A stretch of DNA of 14,999 nt from CAYMTN01 sp964393335 (GCA_964393335.1 CAYMTN010000134.1:1-14999), one strand, 5' to 3'; numbered from the stretch's first letter, positions 1 to 6,420 are shown. Program-made: numbers and translations. The notes: generated from the letters alone by a model not told the origin.

Positions 1-462
1 CACTGCTTGCCGCAGGTTCTCCACACGGTCTTCCATCTCTGCCAAATCAGCGTAAGCAACCCCCAGGTTGTACCGTGTCAAGAAATGGTAAAGGGGTGCG
101 GTCTCAGGCGTTAGGTATTCCAGCGCTGCTCGGTAGGCTGCCATTGCCCGCTCCAGGTTCCCTGCCTGGTCTTCTATTTCTGCCAAATCAGCGTAGGCAT
201 TCCCCAGGTTGTTCTGCGCCATCGCATAATCCAGCGGCGCGGCCTCCGGCGTCGAATACACGAGCGCCGCTGCATGGGCCGTCACCGCCCGCCGCAGATT
301 ACCTGCCCGGTCCTCTAGCTCGGCCAATGCTCGGTAAGCTCCCCCCAGGTTGTTCTGCGTCATCGCGTAATCCAGCGGCGCGGCCTCCGGCGTCCAATAC
401 ACGAGCGCCGCTTCATACGCCGCCACCGCCCGCCCCAGGTTGGCACGACGGTCCCCGGTTGG
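1..462 (-). repeat. 141-bp tandem repeats encoding 47-residue TPR units
   Basis: Matching blocks recur exactly 141 bp apart: TGCCAAATCAGCGTA at 40 and 181, and the CCAGCGGCGCGGCCTCCGGC block starting near 231 and 372. Each unit encodes one 47-residue helical repeat of the TIR-STAND protein. Identity is patchy: some stretches of 35-55 nt are nearly perfect between neighbouring units while adjacent stretches differ a lot. This looks like recent unit duplication or gene conversion within the sensor region. The array continues past the left edge. Confidence 0.85.
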
Positions 463-2151
463 CAGGTTTCGATACGCTTCTCCCAGGCCGATCTGCGCGT
501 TGGCCCACAGCGCGCGGTCAGAGTGGTCGGCCAGCGCCGCCGCCACCTGCTCGCAGCGGTCCACGTATTGTGCAAAACGCCCCCGGTTAAGCAAGAAATA
601 CCCGCAGGCGTTCGCCAGCCGCAGCGCCGCCGCCGCTTCCCCACCGTCCAGCGCCCACTCATACGCGGCGTCCAGGTTATCCGACTCGACGTCCAGCCCG
701 GCGTAGTCCTGCCGCTTGTTGTGCTGCCACGCCAGCGCGTAGTAATACTCGGCATGCGGGCGGCGGGCGGCCTCGTCCGGCTCGATGGCGGCCAGCGCCA
801 TCGGGTCCACCGCGTAGCGCGTGCCGCCCGGCAGGGCGTGCATGGTCACGAACTGCCAGCGGCCCAGGGCGACCAGCGCATCGTCCAGCGCGTCACTGCC
901 TGCGATGGCTTGCGCCGCCGCGTAACTGAACCCACCCCGGCAGACGGCCAGCCGCCGCAGCACGGCCTGCGGCCCCGGCCCTTCGGTTTCCGTCATCTGG
1001 CGCAGCGTCTTGTGGATCATCTCGTCGAGCGCAGCCTGGATGCGCTGGCTGCGCAGCGTGTCCAGGTCGTCGATCACGCGCTCCGGCGGCAAATGGATCA
1101 TCTGGCGCACGGCCCATTCGATCAGGCGCGGGTGCTGCCGCGCCGCGCGTGCGATAGTTTCCGCCAGCGGTTCCAGGTCGTGCGGCGGCTCGAAGGCGCG
1201 CGCCATGTCCAGCACGATCTGCCGCGCGTCGTCCAGCGACAGGTCGGGGAGGTCGTACCGCCGCGCGAGCGTTACTTCCGGCCACTCATGTTCGGCCCGG
1301 CTGGTCATCATCACCCGCGCCCCGGCGCTGACCAGATCGTTGACCAGCGCAGCGTAGGCGGGACGGCGCGGTTCCGGCACGGATTCGGCGTTGTCGATCA
1401 CGATCAGGCGCGGCAGCACGCGCAGTCTGGCCAGCACGTCGCCGGGCGGGGCCACGCGCGGCAGGTCGAAGTGATCGCGCAGCAGTTCGAGCACGTCGTC
1501 CGCGCGGGAAACGTCGCTGCACGTGTGCCAGACCGCACCGCCGGTGCCCTCCGCCGTGAGCATGATCTCCGCCGCCAGCCGGGATTTGCCCGCGCCGCCC
1601 ACGCCCAGGATGATCACCGGGCCGCCCGCCAGCAGCGCCTTGACGCGCGCCAGGTCGTCGTCGCGCCCGCTGATCGGGATCCGCGTGTAACGCGGGTCCA
1701 CCGTGCCGGTGATGGGCCGCCGCACGCTGACCGGCGCACCATCAGGCAGCGGCTCACCGCGCATCACCGCCGCCAGCGCCGCGATGCCCGCGTCCCAGTC
1801 GCCGGTCAGGTTCACCCACTGGATCGTATGCAGCCGGTACGGGATCGCGTCGGGCGGCACATCGTCGATCAGCGCGACGAACAGGCGGCGCTTGAGCGTC
1901 AGCCCTTTGCGCCATTCGCCGGTCACTTCGTCGCTGGCCGCCGAACGCCGCGAGAGCACGAGCAGCACGTCCGCGCAGGTATTCAGCGCGTCGTCGATGG
2001 CGCGCTGCCAGTCCGCGCCGGGCGGGATGTCCGTGTGATCGGCCCACATCTCGCAGCCCGCCGCTTCGAGCGCGTCGTGCAGGCGCGTCACCGTGCCGTC
2101 ATCTGCGCTGGCGTGGCTGATAAACACGCCTGTACGTTTGTGTGGTAACAT
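1..2151 (-). CDS. TIR domain - STAND/NB-ARC-like NTPase - TPR protein (3' end beyond window)
   Basis: An uninterrupted 717-codon frame runs from ATG at 2151 off the left edge. Residues 7-130 form a TIR domain: VFISHASAD at 9-17, the W-x-D strand at 36-38, G-x-D-W at 45-48, and LLVLSRRS followed by E79-W80, the place of the catalytic glutamate in NAD-cleaving TIRs. A P-loop follows (GVGGAGKS, 183-190), a Walker B-like LIVIDNAE (249-256) and a VMMTSRAE sensor strand near 275, the usual STAND/NB-ARC order. The C-terminal part, from about residue 545, consists of 47-residue TPR units (NNLG-AYADLAE type). Known family behaviour: TPRs sense, the NTPase oligomerises, and the TIR signals or destroys NAD+. 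A role in anti-phage defence is inference; regulation of another process is possible. No strong Shine-Dalgarno is seen. The start is chosen because the TIR strand begins a few residues later and no other start lies close upstream. Confidence 0.88.
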   Translation of the reverse strand, partial: MLPHKRTGVFISHASADDGTVTRLHDALEAAGCEMWADHTDIPPGADWQRAIDDALNTCADVLLVLSRRSAASDEVTGEWRKGLTLKRRLFVALIDDVPPDAIPYRLHTIQWVNLTGDWDAGIAALAAVMRGEPLPDGAPVSVRRPITGTVDPRYTRIPISGRDDDLARVKALLAGGPVIILGVGGAGKSRLAAEIMLTAEGTGGAVWHTCSDVSRADDVLELLRDHFDLPRVAPPGDVLARLRVLPRLIVIDNAESVPEPRRPAYAALVNDLVSAGARVMMTSRAEHEWPEVTLARRYDLPDLSLDDARQIVLDMARAFEPPHDLEPLAETIARAARQHPRLIEWAVRQMIHLPPERVIDDLDTLRSQRIQAALDEMIHKTLRQMTETEGPGPQAVLRRLAVCRGGFSYAAAQAIAGSDALDDALVALGRWQFVTMHALPGGTRYAVDPMALAAIEPDEAARRPHAEYYYALAWQHNKRQDYAGLDVESDNLDAAYEWALDGGEAAAALRLANACGYFLLNRGRFAQYVDRCEQVAAALADHSDRALWANAQIGLGEAYRNLPTGDRRANLGRAVAAYEAALVYWTPEAAPLDYAMTQNNLGGAYRALAELEDRAGNLRRAVTAHAAALVYSTPEAAPLDYAMAQNNLGNAYADLAEIEDQAGNLERAMAAYRAALEYLTPETAPLYHFLTRYNLGVAYADLAEMEDRVENLRQAV

Positions 2152-2165
2152 GACTCGCTCGTTTC

Positions 2166-2174
2166 GTTCTAACA
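2166..2174 (-). promoter_or_regulatory. possible extended -10 (TG-T-TAGAAC) for the TIR-STAND gene
   Basis: On the minus strand, 15-23 nt before the ATG at 2151, the sequence reads TGTTAGAAC, close to an extended -10 (TG-n-TATAAT) except at the last base. Transcription would begin near 2160 and give a leader of only about 8-9 nt, which fits the absence of a Shine-Dalgarno. No convincing -35 is seen. This is a weak call. Confidence 0.22.
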
Positions 2175-2216
2175 GGGTGCTGCTTTGATCTTAGCCGGAT
2201 CGCGCCCCGCGTCAAC

Positions 2217-2361
2217 CGGCCAGTGCCGCGCGCAGCGCCCGCCAAGCAGGAGGGGGGAGCAACCACGTTCGACGGATCAAGTCCCCTCGCCTATCGCTTG
2301 CGATGGGAGAGGGGATTTAGGGGTGAGGGCCAGCGGCCAGTGCCGCGCGCAGCGCCTGCCA
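2217..2361. repeat. 28-bp direct duplication flanking a hairpin repeat
   Basis: The 28 bp at 2217-2244 and 2334-2361 agree at 27 positions (beginning CGGCCAGTGCCGCGCGCAGC), 117 bp apart, with the hairpin repeat at 2277-2329 between them. Read on the minus strand, the right copy encodes WQALRAALA inside the membrane protein. The left copy, in the same frame, encodes WRALRAALAG followed by TGA (2214-2212). The left copy therefore looks like the old 3' end of the gene, displaced by insertion or duplication. Confidence 0.75.
2277..2329. repeat. dispersed hairpin repeat, copy 1
   Basis: This roughly 53-bp unit has a near-perfect stem: CCCTCGCCTATCGC pairs across a TT loop with GCGATGGGAGAGGG, with one mismatch and one wobble. 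It is followed by AGGGGTGAGGG. It matches 8778-8830 at all but a few bases. The stop codon of the neighbouring membrane protein (TAA, 2319-2317) lies inside the unit. Hairpin repeats of this style are recalled as common in Chloroflexota genomes. It could act as a transcript-end structure, but has no T-tract. Confidence 0.75.
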
Positions 2362-3093
2362 GAACCCGCCTTCAAAGCGGGCACATGGCCCGATCCGCGC
2401 GCGCGGCAGTGTCCAGGCCGCCAGGATGCCTAACACGACCGCGCCCAGCACGAGTCCCGCGCCGCTGATCGTCGCCAGCGCGGCCAGCGCGTGATCGTAA
2501 TCAAGCAGGCCGTAGGTACGCAGCAGGTTCCACCAGTCGTGATGATCCTTGCTCAAGCCGAGGATCAGCGGCAGGTCGCGGGCGCGGGCGTCTCCGATGT
2601 AGGGAGCCAGGTTGATCAGGCTGTGCCCGGCCAGCGCCCAGCATACCAGCGAGGTCGTGATCTGGCGGCGCACGGCGAAAGCGTAGATCGCGGGCAGGGC
2701 AAACGCCAGAATCTGCCAGATCGAGCCGCCCGCCACGTGCAAAAACCAGCCGAACGGCATACACAACACGTGGCCGATCTCGTGCGGGCCAATCGTGATC
2801 GCCCACACCACAAACGCGACCGCGCCTTCACGCGGGTTCCGCAGGTGCAGCACGAGCGTGATCAGCACCGCCAGCCAGGCCCCGCTTTCGACTACGGCCA
2901 GCAGGGGAGCCGGGTGCCGGGCGGCAGCCGCACGTATCCCGCCCAACCAGGGCGTATCACGCGCCGCCGTGAGCGGGCGAATCACGCCGGGCGGTTCCGG
3001 CTGTGGCCGCACGCGACGCCCCACCTCACGCCACAGCCCGATCCCGACCAGCGCCAGACCGGCCCCGGCTGCCGCCATGATCACCATCTGCAT
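2317..3093 (-). CDS. uncharacterised polytopic membrane protein with HExxH motif
   Basis: A 258-residue protein whose start is fixed by GGAGGG 7 nt before the ATG. An N-terminal membrane helix (about 4-20) is followed by a basic loop and further hydrophobic spans (about 64-82, 91-103, 125-140, 148-160 and 205-228). Within or next to the membrane it carries H104-E-I-G-H108. Further on come N161-LAP-YIGDAR (161-170) and a later LPL...HHDW (174-187). HExxH plus a distal N-x-x-P-x-x-x-D resembles the arrangement of site-2-protease-like zinc metalloproteases, and the YI-DAR/LPL/HDW pattern recalls an uncharacterised conserved family. Protease activity is inference. The last residues (AGPHP) come from a hairpin repeat, and the gene probably once ended as LRAALAG at 2212. 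The TIR-STAND gene lies downstream on the same strand, 165 nt away, so cotranscription is possible but doubtful. Confidence 0.75.
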   Translation of the reverse strand: MQMVIMAAAGAGLALVGIGLWREVGRRVRPQPEPPGVIRPLTAARDTPWLGGIRAAAARHPAPLLAVVESGAWLAVLITLVLHLRNPREGAVAFVVWAITIGPHEIGHVLCMPFGWFLHVAGGSIWQILAFALPAIYAFAVRRQITTSLVCWALAGHSLINLAPYIGDARARDLPLILGLSKDHHDWWNLLRTYGLLDYDHALAALATISGAGLVLGAVVLGILAAWTLPRARIGPCARFEGGFWQALRAALAAGPHP

Positions 3094-3170
3094 CGAATGT
3101 CCCTCCGCAACGACCGTCGATTGTGGACCAGCGCCCTGCGTACGGCCACCGTGCCGGGCAGGTTCTTTTT

Positions 3171-3197
3171 TTGGCGCGTGCCGGGCTGTGTTACAAT
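3171..3197 (+). promoter_or_regulatory. probable promoter of the response regulator gene
   Basis: TACAAT at 3192-3197 is preceded by TG at 3189-3190, an extended -10. TTGGCG at 3171-3176 is a possible -35 with a short 15-nt spacer. Transcription would start near 3204 and give a leader of about 55 nt before the ATG at 3260. It lies in the divergent space between the membrane protein gene and the regulator. Confidence 0.45.
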
Positions 3198-3259
3198 GAG
3201 GCTAATTCACATCATCCAGTGAGCAATCATTCTTTCATCATCATTCAAAGGAACGCGCG

Positions 3260-3751
3260 ATGTTATACAACGTGCTGGTTGTAGAAGATGATCGGCAGAC
3301 CGCGCAAGGACTCGCGGGTCAGTTGGGCGGGCTGGGCCACACCGTCGCCATCGCCTATGGCCCCCGCATGGCCCTGCAGCAGTTGGCCCAGGTCATTCCC
3401 GATGTCATTTTCATGGACATCAACATGCCGGGCGTCAACGGGTTGGAAGTGCTGCGTTTCCTGCGCCGCGACCCGGTTACGGCGGACGTGCCGGTCATCA
3501 TCGTATCGGCCAACGATGAAAAAGAGTCGATCGATTCGGCGTTCAGCGCAGGCGCAAACGACTACCTGATCAAACCGCCGACGATGGACGAGATCGAAGC
3601 CGCGCTGACCAAAGTCGTGCACATCGCCGCGCCGGAATCAAACGGCAAACCGGGTGAATCATCCGGCGAGCCGCCCGCCACACCGCCCGCCAAAACACCT
3701 GACAAACCACCCGCCGTCAAGGCCAAGAAAAACCCGGCCTCAAAAGCCTGA
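3260..3751 (+). CDS. single-domain response regulator (REC) with Pro/Lys-rich tail
   Basis: A 163-residue protein with AAAGGA 7 nt before its ATG. Residues 4-118 form a receiver domain with every key residue: the acidic pair D10-D11, phosphoacceptor D53 in FMDINMPG, S83 in IIVSAND, and K105 in LIKPP. There is no DNA-binding or enzymatic output domain. From about residue 124 the chain is a low-complexity tail rich in Pro, Lys, Ala and Ser, which could be a flexible linker or nucleic-acid-binding tail. Stand-alone REC proteins usually act as phosphorelay intermediates or bind partner proteins. No histidine kinase is encoded next to it. It converges on the pfkA operon with a 60-nt gap in which no clear terminator was found. 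Confidence 0.9.
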   Translation: MLYNVLVVEDDRQTAQGLAGQLGGLGHTVAIAYGPRMALQQLAQVIPDVIFMDINMPGVNGLEVLRFLRRDPVTADVPVIIVSANDEKESIDSAFSAGANDYLIKPPTMDEIEAALTKVVHIAAPESNGKPGESSGEPPATPPAKTPDKPPAVKAKKNPASKA

Positions 3752-3811
3752 GCCGCCCGCCAGGCAAAACGCCCCCTGTTCGCGGATTGATTCACGCGGG
3801 CAGCGCGCCGG

Positions 3812-4783
3812 TCACTTCGCGAGTATGTTCGCCAGCTCGAACAGTTTTGGATCGAGCGTCTTTTTGTTGGCGACGACGTCGTCAAGCGGCGTTGTGGTGA
3901 CCTCACCCTTCAGGTGACCGGCCAGCAGGCCAAAATTACCGGCGACGATCTGTTCGGTTGCCATCGCCGCCAGCCGCGTGCCGAGCAGCCGGTCATACGC
4001 GCCGGGCATCCCGCCGCGCTGGACGTGGCCGAGCTGCGTCACGCGCAGCGCAAACCCCAACTGCTCGCCGTGTTCCTCAAAATAACGCGCCAGTTCGACC
4101 GCGTTGTACTTCGCGCCTTCGGCCACGACGACAATCGCGTGCGCTTTGCCGCGCTCGTATGCCAGCTCGATGTGGTCCGCCAGCGCTTCGGGCGACATGT
4201 CAAACTCCGGCAGGCAGATCGCCTCCGCGCCGCCTGCGATCCCGGCCATCAAGGCCAGGTAACCGCAGTCGCGGCCCATGACCTCCACCAGGAAGGCGCG
4301 TCCGTGTGACGAAGCCGTTACCTTGAGCCGGTCAATCGCTTCCAGCGCGATATTCAACGCTGTATCGACGCCAATCGTGATATCCGAGCCGTACAGGTCG
4401 TTGTCAATCGTGGATGCGATCCCGACCACCGGGAAACCCATCTGGTGCAGCGCGTGCGCGCCGCACTGCGAGCCGTTCCCGCCGATCACGACCAGCGCCT
4501 CGATCTCGTGCCGGTTCAACTCGCGGATCGCTTTGCGGCGGCCTTCTTCCGTCTTGAACTCTGGGCAGCGCGCACTGCCCAGGATGGTGCCACCCTGCTG
4601 GATAATGCTGCCGACGCTGCGCGCGCCCATAGGCCGGAAATCCCCATCGACCAGCCCGCGATAGCCGTGCTCCACGCCGAATACCTCCAACCCATATTGC
4701 AGCCCGGTCCGCACCACCGCCCGGATCGCGGCGTTCATGCCCGGCGCATCGCCCCCGCTGGTCAATACGGCAATTCGTTTCAT
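3812..4783 (-). CDS. pfkA: ATP-dependent 6-phosphofructokinase
   Basis: A 323-residue enzyme converting fructose 6-phosphate and ATP to fructose 1,6-bisphosphate, the committed step of glycolysis in the cytosol. Length and numbering match the E. coli enzyme: GGDAPGMN at 10-17, the ATP loop near R72, IGGNGS at 100-105, T125-I-D127-N-D129 with catalytic base D127, MGR at 169-171, VAEGA, and the substrate loop GHVQRGGMPGAYDR. Gly104 indicates ATP rather than pyrophosphate as donor. Residue 103 is Asn where E. coli has the metal-associated Asp. The ATG at 4783 is chosen over one 21 nt upstream because GGAGG sits about 6 nt before it and the conserved MKRIAVLTSGG begins there. It is the last gene of a probable three-gene operon, 42 nt after the preceding exported-protein gene. 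Confidence 0.95.
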   Translation of the reverse strand: MKRIAVLTSGGDAPGMNAAIRAVVRTGLQYGLEVFGVEHGYRGLVDGDFRPMGARSVGSIIQQGGTILGSARCPEFKTEEGRRKAIRELNRHEIEALVVIGGNGSQCGAHALHQMGFPVVGIASTIDNDLYGSDITIGVDTALNIALEAIDRLKVTASSHGRAFLVEVMGRDCGYLALMAGIAGGAEAICLPEFDMSPEALADHIELAYERGKAHAIVVVAEGAKYNAVELARYFEEHGEQLGFALRVTQLGHVQRGGMPGAYDRLLGTRLAAMATEQIVAGNFGLLAGHLKGEVTTTPLDDVVANKKTLDPKLFELANILAK

Positions 4784-4825
4784 TACGTCCTCCTCGGAAA
4801 ACAAGCAGCTTTAGGCAATAAGCTT

Positions 4826-5449
4826 TCAGCCATCAGCAAAAGCATAAAAATAGCCCGGCATGACATACACCCACGGATGGCAGTCCAGGTACGTGCCGGT
4901 CGAGGCGAAGCCGTGCCAGCCGGTCGTCTCGCCGATCGGGTACGTTGGCTCGCCGGGCGCAAAATAGCGCACCACCCGCACGCGCATCCCCGGCGACAGG
5001 CGCGCGACGTCGTCCGGGCGCACCGCCTCGACCATCACCAGCCCGTCCGCAAAATAGAGCTGGGCGGTCGTCACCAGGCCGTGACCGGGGAACAGCGCGG
5101 AATGGTCCAGCCCCAGGCACCCGACTCGCTCCGGCAGCCCGAACAGACGCAGCACGTCCGCCAGCGTGATCGCGCCATACGTGGACAGCTCGAACTGCGT
5201 CGCCGGGCTGCGCTCGTCGTAACTCGTCGCGTGGCCGGCGTAGGGACTGTCCGCGCTCACGCGCTGCAAAAACCGCTCGGCGCGGTCCACGCCGGGGATC
5301 AGCCCATGCCAGCACGGTTGATTGCACGTACCCGGCTCCAGGTACGTCGGTGTGGGCACAGTCCCCTGCCCCAGCGCCCGCGCCCCAACCACCAGCCCCG
5401 TACACAGCGCCAGCAGCGCCGCCAATCCGGCTATTACGTATCGCATCAT
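4826..5449 (-). CDS. small exported protein, paralogue of the upstream gene (C-x3-CW-x-G-L-x-PG signature)
   Basis: A 207-residue protein from the ATG at 5449, which overlaps the stop of the preceding gene as ATGA, so translation is probably coupled. A further in-frame ATG follows at once at 5446. A longer reading from 5500 is unlikely because it buries the hydrophobic segment. Residues 3-23 form one hydrophobic span (signal peptide or anchor). C42-NQP-C46-W-HGLIPG (42-53) follows, then a segment containing LADVLRLFGLPE and a QLYFADGLVMVEAV strand pair. Two more cysteines (VGCLG and LDCHPW) could form disulphides in an extracytoplasmic domain. The same order occurs in the upstream gene, so the two are diverged tandem duplicates. 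Function is unknown; similar C-x-x-PCW-G proteins are recalled from Chloroflexota. Its place before pfkA does not explain its role. Confidence 0.75.
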   Translation of the reverse strand: MMRYVIAGLAALLALCTGLVVGARALGQGTVPTPTYLEPGTCNQPCWHGLIPGVDRAERFLQRVSADSPYAGHATSYDERSPATQFELSTYGAITLADVLRLFGLPERVGCLGLDHSALFPGHGLVTTAQLYFADGLVMVEAVRPDDVARLSPGMRVRVVRYFAPGEPTYPIGETTGWHGFASTGTYLDCHPWVYVMPGYFYAFADG

Positions 5450-6078
5450 GGTGCCAACCCGCCAGGGAAGGCCCGGTCCAACGTGCCCAGGCCGCGCCAA
5501 TCCAATGCCACAACAGACCGCCCCCAGGGCTGCGCTTCGTAGCGCAGTCCCGCGACCGGAAGATCGCCCGGCAGCATCAGGTCATGACCCTGATACAGCG
5601 CACCATCCGCGATCAAACGCTCCGCCGCATAAAAGAGGTGGACCTCTATCGCCGCGCCGCCAGACGGCCCGGCGTTGATCGTCACGTAATCCGGCTCGCC
5701 CAACGCGGCAATCAAGTCCCCGATGGTCAGATCGTCCGGCAGGAGGCTGATCCGGTCGATGGTGGGCAGAGTGCCCTGATCAATCATGAGTCCAAACGAG
5801 GCACCGGCCACCTGCACCTGCCAATCATACACCGGACCCATCGAATTGACTGGCTCGACGCGCCAGCCCGCCGGGCGATCAGCCGCCCACTGCTCGACCG
5901 CTTCCTCGCTGATCGCGCCCGGACGCAGCCCCTGCCAGCACGGTGCGGGGCAGCCGTCATCTGGCAGCAGCACGGCTACGCGCGGCGGCGGGTCCTGGCG
6001 GCTGACCGCATGGACCGCGCCGATCAGCCCGGTACACACCACGAATATGCTGCCAATGCCCACTAAAAATCGCTGCAT
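5446..6078 (-). CDS. small exported protein, first of a paralogous pair (C-x3-CW-x-G-L-x-PG signature)
   Basis: A 210-residue protein with one N-terminal hydrophobic span (about 4-25), likely a signal peptide or membrane anchor, then a Pro-rich stretch and C43-PAP-C47-W-QGLRPG (43-54). Later come TIGDLIAALGEPDYV and EVHLFYAAERLI, matching LADVLRLFGLPE and QLYFADGLVMVEAV of the next gene. The shared order of motifs despite low overall identity supports an old duplication. No enzyme motif is seen; an extracytoplasmic domain of unknown function is the fair description. GAGGAG lies 12 nt before the ATG, longer than usual spacing. This gene is first in the likely operon with its paralogue and pfkA, and an extended -10 lies just upstream. 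Confidence 0.75.
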   Translation of the reverse strand: MQRFLVGIGSIFVVCTGLIGAVHAVSRQDPPPRVAVLLPDDGCPAPCWQGLRPGAISEEAVEQWAADRPAGWRVEPVNSMGPVYDWQVQVAGASFGLMIDQGTLPTIDRISLLPDDLTIGDLIAALGEPDYVTINAGPSGGAAIEVHLFYAAERLIADGALYQGHDLMLPGDLPVAGLRYEAQPWGRSVVALDWRGLGTLDRAFPGGLAP

Positions 6079-6103
6079 GGGGTCGTCTCACTCCTCACCG
6101 GCG

Positions 6104-6112
6104 ATTGTAACA
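6104..6112 (-). promoter_or_regulatory. extended -10 promoter for the exported-protein/pfkA operon
   Basis: On the minus strand TGTTACAAT (TG at 6112-6111, TACAAT at 6109-6104) fits an extended -10. Transcription would start near 6097, about 19 nt before the ATG at 6078 and almost at the GAGGAG (6096-6091). There is no good -35, as is usual for extended -10 promoters. A second extended -10 faces the other way 39 nt away. Confidence 0.45.
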
Positions 6113-6150
6113 TAGTCGGACCGCCCCATCATCGCAGTTCCGCCGTTTTG

Positions 6151-6159
6151 TGATAGAAT
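6151..6159 (+). promoter_or_regulatory. extended -10 promoter (TGATAGAAT) for the leader and acetyltransferase
   Basis: TG at 6151-6152, one base, then TAGAAT at 6154-6159 make an extended -10 on the plus strand. Transcription would start near 6166, producing a leader of about 255 nt before the ATG at 6421. No clear -35 element is seen. Confidence 0.42.
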
Positions 6160-6165
6160 ACCGCC

Positions 6166-6420
6166 TTGCATGGACTGGCACTCGCATGGGAGCCTGAACG
6201 GTCGAGCACCGGCAGCGGACCTTACCCCTCTGCCCCGGTCGTAATGAGCCGCCATCCGGCCCGGGGTGAGGCTAACGCGCGAGCGCCTGCCAGACATGAC
6301 GCCATGTAACGCCTGGAAACATACGCGCGGACCGAAAACCAGTTGGCCCGGTTGGCGGACAACGGTTGGCGAGTTCCAGATGACGGTTCACGTGTGCCGT
6401 TCACACAATGAGGGAAAGAC
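6166..6420 (+). ncRNA. candidate structured 5' leader RNA upstream of the acetyltransferase
   Basis: This stretch has no convincing ORF on either strand but strong pairing potential. 6220-6228 pairs with 6263-6271 (nine pairs, one G-U). The G run 6263-6266 can pair instead with 6233-6236 as part of CCCCGG/CCGGGG (6233-6238 with 6261-6266), so two folds exclude each other. GCCG/CGGC (6248-6251 with 6257-6260) makes a small hairpin between them. ACATG 6294-6298 pairs with 6303-6307 under CCAG/CTGG (6290-6293 with 6313-6316), and CGCGCG 6276-6281 can close this with 6324-6329. No known riboswitch, 6S, SRP, tmRNA or RNase P signature was recognised. It could equally be an unstructured GC-rich leader; helices are expected at this GC content. 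Confidence 0.35.

Noticed and set aside
1..462. Regular 141-bp repeats considered as a CRISPR array
   Set aside because: The unit is far too long, lacks constant repeats with variable spacers, and stays in frame as TPR-coding sequence.
523..2148. A 541-codon open frame on the plus strand, opposite the TIR-STAND gene
   Set aside because: Its translation is dominated by Arg, Gln, His and Val with no domain pattern, as expected from the antisense of a GC-rich gene. The minus frame has clear TIR, Walker and TPR motifs.
2152..2316. Cotranscription of the HExxH membrane protein and TIR-STAND genes as one defence operon
   Set aside because: The 165-nt gap holds a strong hairpin repeat and duplicated gene-end sequence, and a possible separate -10 lies before the TIR gene; linkage may be chance.
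4781..4804. An earlier pfkA start, adding seven residues
   Set aside because: It would place the GGAGG ribosome binding site inside the gene; the family begins at MKRIAVLTSGG.
4445..5542. A 365-codon plus-strand open frame over pfkA and the first exported-protein gene
   Set aside because: It crosses two unrelated minus-strand genes and shows only low-complexity Arg/Gln/His composition.
6166..6420. The leader considered as a cobalamin, TPP or SAM riboswitch, 6S RNA, SRP RNA, tmRNA or RNase P RNA
   Set aside because: None of the conserved core sequences of these classes could be found by eye; it is kept only as a candidate structured leader.
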